A program made the position numbers and the translations under genes. A stretch of DNA of 10,389 bases. Origin: an uncultured Coriobacteriia bacterium (GTDB lineage: Bacteria; Actinomycetota; Coriobacteriia; Coriobacteriales; QAMH01). Under the pieces are notes generated by a model that was given only the letters and a program-made list of their open reading frames with translations, searched no databases and was not told the DNA's origin. The stretch covers positions 1 to 10,389 of the forward strand of contig CASDTD010000233.1 in NCBI GenBank assembly GCA_949283445.1, in the 5' to 3' direction. Numbering within the stretch: the first letter of the stretch is position 1; every line of letters starts with the position of its first letter. Below are positions 5,839 through 10,389 of this stretch, piece after piece.

Positions 5839-6057
5839 ATGAAGAGCACAGATGATAGACTCCCTAGCTATACGGGCTCCTCAAAGTACGTCCCCTACAT
5901 CTGGGATCGGCCGAAACCAGGAGCCCATTCTTTTTGCAATTTACCCCGTCTCTGCATCGCCGTTCTAGTAGACGGCGGCTTCTACCTCAGACAATCCAGA
6001 ATACATATCGGCAAACTCTCAGCACCCTATGGGACACCCCATAACATCGAGCCTTAG
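5839..6057 (+). pseudogene. Truncated NYN-domain (PIN-like nuclease) gene, 5' part only
   Basis: ATG at 5839 has GGAGG 5 nt upstream and a plausible promoter. The 72-residue product has a polar N-terminal leader, then from about residue 39 reads RLCIAVLVDGGFYLRQSR, followed by GKLSAP. The hydrophobic strand ending in VDGGFYL matches the first strand and first catalytic Asp of NYN/LabA-like ribonucleases, which normally continue for another 130-200 residues with further acidic residues. Here a TAG follows within 25 residues and nothing like the remaining strands is visible in any frame to 6262. It is therefore either a 3'-truncated gene or a small protein that resembles one. Its divergent partner is the XRE-like regulator. 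The family call rests on a short stretch and is tentative. Confidence 0.4.
5874..5935 (+). terminator. Terminator-like hairpin inside the NYN-like fragment
   Basis: GGGCTCCT (5874-5881) pairs perfectly with AGGAGCCC (5919-5926), and ATTCTTTTT follows directly. The 37-nt loop can itself fold (CTGG with CCAG around CGGCCG, using part of the same right arm). Stem plus T run resembles an attenuator. It lies inside a reading frame, so it may be coincidence. Confidence 0.3.
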
Positions 6058-6084
6058 AGAACATATTGACGTACTCGAAGACCT

Positions 6085-6113
6085 GTCAGGCGAGCTGAAA
6101 CCTGACCTCGCCT
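6085..6113. repeat. Two overlapping inverted repeats after the NYN-like fragment
   Basis: AGGCGAG (6088-6094) pairs with CTCGCCT (6107-6113). GTCAGG (6085-6090) pairs with CCTGAC (6101-6106). The two are mutually exclusive. A weak T-rich stretch follows at about 6120, so a terminator for the short plus-strand transcript is possible. The rest of 6058-6262 holds only a nested dyad (TGCCC 6183-6187 with GGGCA 6226-6230; GCCTGC 6188-6193 with GCAGGC 6209-6214) downstream of the VanZ stop, which could end that transcript, and no gene. Confidence 0.3.
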
Positions 6114-6262
6114 CCTGAGTATTTTAAGCGTGATTTTCTCTTGTCGTCCCGGAGCGTTGGCGCACTGAACAGCGACTTCTCATGCCCGCCTGCAATCCAT
6201 CTGTGCACGCAGGCAACTATGTCACGGGCACTTGTTAAGAGCCACACTGCGCACCTGCGTCT

Positions 6263-6958
6263 TCATGACACAAGCGAGAGCAGCCCAAGCGGCCAGTAGA
6301 ACATGAACCTGCCCACGAACGCAGCCAAGACAAGCAACACGGAAAGTCGCCACGTCCCGTTATTCCTCTCCCCAAGGCGTCGCCCCACCGAAAGCGCATC
6401 GCTCTTTGCGCAAAACGCGGCAGCAACGCGCCATACAAGATAGCCCAGAACAGCCCCTGCCACATTGGCTATGAGGTCGTTCACATCCACCGCACGAAAC
6501 GTGATCAGCTGCGAAGTCTCGATGAGTAGCGAGAAAGCGAGCGCAAAACACAAGGTAGGCGCTACGTTGCACATCGGCCTGCCGAACAGCGGAAGGAGCA
6601 CGCCCAGGGGAACGAACATGAGTACGTTCAGCCAGAAGGTAACACCCATATCGGAGAAGGGCACGAAATTGAACGCGGCGTGCACAATGCCGAGCGGTTT
6701 GCCGGTCGCAGGGTTTATGGCCCCTTGCGGCATGTTAACGATATCGGAAAGCGCCCCCGCACCCGTAACCTGCAGCACGGTTCCTACATAGACAGCGAAC
6801 ACCAGGGCAAGCGCCCACGTTCCACCAGATAGCCCCTTGCCCATCCGATTTCTGTTTCGCGCAGACACGATGGCAAGGCAGACGAGACAGCAAGACAGCG
6901 AGCAGACAATCCCATAGATCGAGCCAAAACTGGTCATCATATCCACGAAGTAGTTCAT
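6263..6958 (-). CDS. VanZ-family membrane protein
   Basis: This is a 231-residue protein with about six hydrophobic segments (roughly 11-31, 47-66, 107-125, 133-150, 161-181, 203-224). The VanZ signature is clear: NFVPFSDM (97-104), NVLMFVPLGVLLPLF (111-125), a SLLIETSQLITF segment (143-154) with the conserved glutamate, and RAVDVNDLIANVAGAVLGY (155-173). VanZ itself gives low-level teicoplanin resistance by an unknown route; most family members in genomes have no proven role and are not linked to vancomycin operons, as here. The ATG at 6958 has TAGGGG 6 nt upstream. The extra last helix after residue 200 is an addition to the core family fold. The gene stands alone, in the same direction as the transglutaminase pair but with its own promoter at about 7030. 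Confidence 0.88.
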   Translation of the reverse strand: MNYFVDMMTSFGSIYGIVCSLSCCLVCLAIVSARNRNRMGKGLSGGTWALALVFAVYVGTVLQVTGAGALSDIVNMPQGAINPATGKPLGIVHAAFNFVPFSDMGVTFWLNVLMFVPLGVLLPLFGRPMCNVAPTLCFALAFSLLIETSQLITFRAVDVNDLIANVAGAVLGYLVWRVAAAFCAKSDALSVGRRLGERNNGTWRLSVLLVLAAFVGRFMFYWPLGLLSLVS

Positions 6959-7028
6959 CGAGAGCCCCTAGTCCAAACGTGACGCCTTGCGCAACGCTAC
7001 GCGGTCTTGAACAGCACCGTCGGCGCGT

Positions 7029-7057
7029 AGTATAGGTTTTGGACTTGCCTACAGGCA
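7029..7057 (-). promoter_or_regulatory. Candidate VanZ-gene promoter with a dyad at -35
   Basis: TATACT on the minus strand (7034-7029) is a good -10. The -35 region has no consensus but is covered by TGCCT-AC-AGGCA (7046-7057), a possible operator. The leader also has CTACGCG/CGCGTAG (6997-7003, 7024-7030). The 6959-7145 spacer holds nothing else except the small hairpin next to the transglutaminase stop. Confidence 0.4.
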
Positions 7058-7119
7058 GCTACACACGTGAAGCTTAAGAAAGGGATAAGACGATTGCAGC
7101 TGCTACGTTTCCGTCGCCA

Positions 7120-7132
7120 CGCACAAGGTGCG
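7120..7132 (-). terminator. Small hairpin after the transglutaminase-like gene
   Basis: CGCAC (7120-7124) and GTGCG (7128-7132) with a 3-nt loop lie 14 nt beyond the stop at 7146. There is no U tract, so termination here is only possible. Confidence 0.25.
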
Positions 7133-7145
7133 CGCAACGCGCCCG

Positions 7146-7946
7146 CTAGCGTTCCTGCTCGTGTACAGAAACGTTCACCCACTGGTTTTGCTTGACATCT
7201 GCCCCGGAAAAGACGCCGATGTCGAGCATGCAGTCACGGTAGTCGCGCCCATGGGCGATAGTGATGTAATCGTCGTCAACCAGACGGTCATGAGTCGGGT
7301 CGAGGCCAATCCAACGTCCTTCGTGGTATACCTCAACCCAGGCATGCGTCGCCCCTTCGCCGCCGAGCATCCCGGCGATGTAACGCGCCGCAAGCCCCAC
7401 ATGACGACAGACAGCGAGCATGACATGCGCGTAGTCCTGACAGACGCCCCTGCCCTGCGCAAGCGCCTCTTCGGCAGTGGTCTGGATGGTAGTCGACCCC
7501 GGCGTGTACGTGAACGCACGGTACACCTCGTGCATGACCTCGGCCGCCGCATCGACCGGCGTGGCCCCGCTGGACAGCTCGGCGATACGCGCCTTGCAGA
7601 CTTCGGTCAGCCTTTCGATGGCAGGGCCGGGAATGGTCAAAAAAGAGTCGAAACGGTAAAGCGGCTTGAACTTCTCTTCTTTGATGTTGTCGTTATCAAC
7701 GAAGGCGATACCAGATGCCTCGTAGCTGAACACGTCGTGCGGTTCGGGGATATAGCCTGTCAGCACGAGAGAATCGAACGAATCAATGAGACGGTCGAGC
7801 TTGACGTCTGGCTCGATGTTCATTTCCACATCGACAATCTGCTGGCGCGGACCGGAAACAGGGATGCAGCGCAGCTGAAAGCGATGGTCGATCACGGGAC
7901 AGCTGAACGTCAGCTTCATCTCGTAATCGAACTTGAGCTTCTTCAC
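7146..7946 (-). CDS. Transglutaminase-like cysteine protease/transferase
   Basis: This is a 266-residue cytoplasmic protein of the transglutaminase-like superfamily. An N-terminal beta region (1-105) is followed by the catalytic core. The triad is visible: Cys169 in GRGVCQDYAHVML, His201 in GATHAWVEVYHEGRW, and Asp216 in GLDPTHD. No signal peptide is present. Relatives sit with circularly permuted ATP-grasp and alpha-E proteins and are predicted to hydrolyse or transfer a peptide bond in a ligase-made product. The gene starts with GTG at 7946, supported by AGAGGGAGGG just upstream (7951-7960). It lies 119 bp downstream of the ligase gene on the same strand, with a possible promoter of its own in the gap. 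The catalytic residues are all present, so activity is expected; the substrate is unknown. Confidence 0.9.
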   Translation of the reverse strand: MKKLKFDYEMKLTFSCPVIDHRFQLRCIPVSGPRQQIVDVEMNIEPDVKLDRLIDSFDSLVLTGYIPEPHDVFSYEASGIAFVDNDNIKEEKFKPLYRFDSFLTIPGPAIERLTEVCKARIAELSSGATPVDAAAEVMHEVYRAFTYTPGSTTIQTTAEEALAQGRGVCQDYAHVMLAVCRHVGLAARYIAGMLGGEGATHAWVEVYHEGRWIGLDPTHDRLVDDDYITIAHGRDYRDCMLDIGVFSGADVKQNQWVNVSVHEQER

Positions 7947-8027
7947 GCTGCCCTCCCTCTCGAAATCCTCGGCACGCGGCGTATCCGGACGAAAACGCCG
8001 AGACCCGAAACGCGTATGCGGCGCTAC

Positions 8028-8036
8028 ATCATAGCA
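8028..8036 (-). promoter_or_regulatory. Extended -10 promoter candidate for the transglutaminase-like gene
   Basis: The minus strand reads TGCTATGAT (8036-8028), an extended -10, about 80 bp before the GTG start. No -35 is visible. CGGCGT/ACGCCG (7977-7982, 7995-8000) forms a dyad in the leader. Co-transcription from the upstream ligase gene is also likely. Confidence 0.35.
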
Positions 8037-8065
8037 CGTCGAAAACGCGCATGTACGTCCGTTGT

Positions 8066-10252
8066 CTACGGACGGGCAGCATCCATGTCCATGGAGTTCA
8101 AAAGCCAGCTGGCGTCGGAATCATAGGAGACGACGCGCCCGCGCATGCTCTCGGCCAGAGCGGAAAGATCGCCGGCGGCCTCATCATAGCCGCGCGCCGG
8201 CAGCTGTCCGGCAAGCCAACTGAGGCTGTCGGCGAAACACTGCGGCAACGGCTGCTCGTCGAGCGTGCGCACGCAGGACGCAAGCTCGCGTTGGACGGCC
8301 GGCAGAATGTCAGCCGACAGTCTGAAGCGCGTGTAGAGATCGATGCGCTCCAAGTGCTTGCCGAGGAAGACGAGTGCTTTGAACGACGAGTCGGCCGTGA
8401 GGTTTTCCACGCCGCCCCAGAAGGCCAGCATGTAGTCCGTGATGTCGCGATGCACGAAGAGGTCTTGTTCTGCGCGTGGACGTTTCGATGCATCCGAAAT
8501 GTCGTTCACGGACATCTCGATGTACTGCAAAAGACGACTGCCCAGCTCGGGCCGGAGCACGACGGCGTTGTAAAATGCCGAGTCGATGGCACCTCGGATG
8601 GAATCGCGGTTCGCCTTGTCGTAGAGGAAGCTGCGGATGAACTCGTCGAAGTCCTCGAAATCCTCGGGCAGGTCGAGCGCACGGGCAAACGGCCGGAACG
8701 CGTCGACGTCGGTATCCATGACGCGGTCGTAGAACGGGAAGAACGTGGAAAGCGTCGTGTACACGCGTTCGGTATAACGTCCGAGCCAGAAAAGGTGCTC
8801 AGCCTTGAGCGCGGTTATGTAGGTGAGGCTGCGGTTGCGGATGCGCGACAACTCGGTCAAGACCCGCTCGCGCTTGCGCTGGTCTTTGGCCTTGGATTCT
8901 TCCGAGGCAAGCACCCAGGTGTCTTTGAACCCACCGCCTTGCGACGAGTTGACAATCATCTCACCGGGTACCGAAGAATAGCGTGTGAGCCCCGAATACC
9001 AAACATGCGTGTTCTGCCCCGTGAGCACGAAGGCACGCAGGTCGCACTTGCGCGGGCTCCTCTCCCCCGTTTCGGGGTCGACCACGTCGATGTCCCGAAA
9101 GTCGATGACCTCCTGGGCAATGAACCGCCGCGGGTCCTCCTTGATGCGGTCTGCCAGCTCTTCGCGCTGCGCCTTGTCCAAGCTCGACCCGAACACGACA
9201 CCGTAGCCACCGGCCTCCGCCACGTCCTTGATGACGAGTTCGCCCAAGCGCGCGAGCACCTCTTTGCGGTCGGCGTCGAACAGCGGCATGTACGTGGGCG
9301 CGTTGCTCAGAATCGGCTCTTCTCCTAGGTAGTATTTCACCATCTGGGGCACGAAGTAGTAGATGGCCTTGTCGTCGGCCGCACCGTTGCCCGGCGCGTT
9401 CACGATGGCGACGTTGCCCGCGCGGTAGGCACCCAAAATGCCGGGCACACCGATGACAGAATCGGGGTTGAACGCGAAGGGGTCGAGGAATTCGTCGGAC
9501 AAGCGCCGGTAGACCACGCCCACGCGGTGGTGCCTGCCAGCGTAGTCGCGCAGGTAGACCTTGTTCTCGAGCACTTCCAGATCTTCGGGAAACACCAGTT
9601 CCGCGCCCGTCTTCTCGGCCAGGTAGGCATGTTCGAAAAACGCGGAATTGTACCGGCCGGGCGTGAGAACCACGGCGATGCCCTCACAGGAGACGAAGTC
9701 CATAGTCTTGCGCAACAAGCGCGGGTAATCACGATTGTCGCGAATATGCACCTCGTCGCGGAACAGCCGTGCGTCAGCGCGCCGCTCGATGTCGCGCACG
9801 AACAGCGAATAGCTCGCACCCGAGGGAATGCGCAGGTTGTCCTCGAGCACCCACCAGCGCCCGTCCTTGCCTTGCACGAGGTCTTCGCCGGCAATATGCG
9901 CGAAGACGCCGCCCGGGGGCATGACGCCGTTGACCTGCGGCAGATAACCTGCAGACGTGTACACGTACTCTTCGGGAACGACCCCGTCGACCACGATTCT
10001 CTTCTCGGAGTAGATGTCCTTGAGATAGGCGTTGAGCGCGTTGACGCGCTGTTTGAGCCCGCGCTCGAGCTCGTCGTATTCGTCGGAGGCGATGACACGT
10101 GGGATGGGGTCGTAGGGAAACAGGCGGTCGTGGTACACGCCATCGTGGTAAATGCCAAAACGCACGCCGTTGCGGGCAAGCTCCCGGTTGATCGACTCCC
10201 GACGGCTGACGAGGTCTTCTGCCAGCTTGCGTGCCCCTGTCTCGATTGCCAT
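8066..10252 (-). CDS. Circularly permuted ATP-grasp ligase fused to alpha-E domain
   Basis: This is a 728-residue fusion. Residues 1-455 are a circularly permuted ATP-grasp of the DUF404/DUF407 type. Visible motifs are YHDGVYHDRLFPYDPIPR (35-52), GRWWVLEDNLRIPSGASYS (131-149), YRRLSDEFLDPFAF (248-261), VNAPGNGAADDKAIYYFVP (284-302), and NSSQGGGFKDTWVL (435-448). Residues from about 480 to 728 are an alpha-E helical domain (DUF403) with its two repeats, AEHLFWLGRYTERV (484-497) and FLGKHLERIDLYTRFRL (629-645). The ligase part should use ATP to form an amide bond; the product is unknown. In most genomes the two parts are separate neighbouring genes, so this single chain shows that they work together. 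ATG at 10252 was chosen for GGAG (10258-10261) 5 nt upstream; ATGs at 10270 and 10300 lack ribosome sites. First gene of a pair with the transglutaminase-like gene. Confidence 0.92.
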   Translation of the reverse strand: MAIETGARKLAEDLVSRRESINRELARNGVRFGIYHDGVYHDRLFPYDPIPRVIASDEYDELERGLKQRVNALNAYLKDIYSEKRIVVDGVVPEEYVYTSAGYLPQVNGVMPPGGVFAHIAGEDLVQGKDGRWWVLEDNLRIPSGASYSLFVRDIERRADARLFRDEVHIRDNRDYPRLLRKTMDFVSCEGIAVVLTPGRYNSAFFEHAYLAEKTGAELVFPEDLEVLENKVYLRDYAGRHHRVGVVYRRLSDEFLDPFAFNPDSVIGVPGILGAYRAGNVAIVNAPGNGAADDKAIYYFVPQMVKYYLGEEPILSNAPTYMPLFDADRKEVLARLGELVIKDVAEAGGYGVVFGSSLDKAQREELADRIKEDPRRFIAQEVIDFRDIDVVDPETGERSPRKCDLRAFVLTGQNTHVWYSGLTRYSSVPGEMIVNSSQGGGFKDTWVLASEESKAKDQRKRERVLTELSRIRNRSLTYITALKAEHLFWLGRYTERVYTTLSTFFPFYDRVMDTDVDAFRPFARALDLPEDFEDFDEFIRSFLYDKANRDSIRGAIDSAFYNAVVLRPELGSRLLQYIEMSVNDISDASKRPRAEQDLFVHRDITDYMLAFWGGVENLTADSSFKALVFLGKHLERIDLYTRFRLSADILPAVQRELASCVRTLDEQPLPQCFADSLSWLAGQLPARGYDEAAGDLSALAESMRGRVVSYDSDASWLLNSMDMDAARP

Positions 10253-10308
10253 ACACACTCCATCTGTCATCGTGCCCGAACTTGCCAGCGCAGCGCGCAC
10301 CGTCTTTC

Positions 10309-10314
10309 AGTGTA
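10309..10314 (-). promoter_or_regulatory. Weak -10 candidate for the ligase gene
   Basis: TACACT on the minus strand (10314-10309), about 57 bp before the ATG at 10252. No matching -35 is seen. No gene is visible in the last 137 bases of the window. Confidence 0.22.
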
Positions 10315-10389
10315 ACGCAGACACGCGGGTCCATGTCGTTTCAGGAGAATCGTTAACATCCTATTCGCAAACGTGGCCGGCCCTCGACA

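Noticed and set aside
6029..6118. Possible 29-residue protein after the NYN-like fragment
   Set aside because: No ribosome site precedes the ATG, and most of it overlaps the preceding frame and the hairpins at 6085-6113; nothing supports expression.
7128..8126. Plus-strand frame of 332 codons
   Set aside because: Antisense to the transglutaminase-like gene with its intact Cys-His-Asp triad.
8051..9328. Plus-strand frame of 425 codons and a similar one at 9527-10315
   Set aside because: Both are antisense to the ATP-grasp/alpha-E gene, whose motifs are unmistakable; codon-phase GC makes such shadows common.
1..10389. tRNA genes, CRISPR arrays, IS ends or transposase genes
   Set aside because: No cloverleaf-like arms, no spaced repeat array and no transposase or integrase motifs were found on either strand.

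Overview
The window is high-GC DNA with strong Shine-Dalgarno sites. Its gene content fits a gut-type actinomycete, most likely Coriobacteriia/Eggerthellaceae. That placement is an inference from gene families and style (secreted D-x-D-x-D-G-x-C-D repeat protein, LytTR regulators, XRE regulators with membrane tails, VanZ-like proteins, many drug-type ABC-2/MFS exporters). No rRNA, tRNA or marker gene is present to prove it.

Layout. Positions 1-349 (minus) hold the N-terminal part of a secreted cysteine- and aspartate-rich repeat protein that runs off the left edge. Positions 563-898 (plus) encode a stand-alone HIRAN-domain protein. Positions 1000-1761 (minus) encode an ABC-2 permease, divergent from a regulator at 1899-2822 whose N-terminal half resembles a degenerate ABC ATPase and whose C-terminal half is a LytTR DNA-binding domain. 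A dyad-rich spacer leads to an XRE regulator with a two-helix membrane tail (3039-3446). Positions 3510-4622 (minus) carry an MFS exporter that lacks its first helix. It collides head-on with the last ~30 codons of an ABC ATPase (plus), which is followed 2 nt later by a second ABC-2 permease (4686-5447), a paralogue of the first. Positions 5464-5751 (minus) encode a small XRE-like regulator, divergent from a short fragment that looks like the start of a NYN-domain nuclease (5839-6057). Positions 6263-6958 (minus) encode a VanZ-family membrane protein.

The right third is a minus-strand pair: a 728-residue fusion of a circularly permuted ATP-grasp ligase with an alpha-E domain (8066-10252), then a transglutaminase-like protein (7146-7946). 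These families are known to travel together and are predicted to make and process a peptide-like product. This looks like the most ordinary, vertically kept part of the window.

The left two thirds look like an accessory region that has been rearranged: two export permeases without their ATPases, a truncated MFS gene fused tail-to-tail with a truncated ATPase gene, and a truncated nuclease gene. The clearest item for follow-up is the junction near 4580-4610. The most interesting protein is the ABC-like/LytTR fusion facing an ATPase-less permease. I do not see a complete undescribed defence or mobile system.
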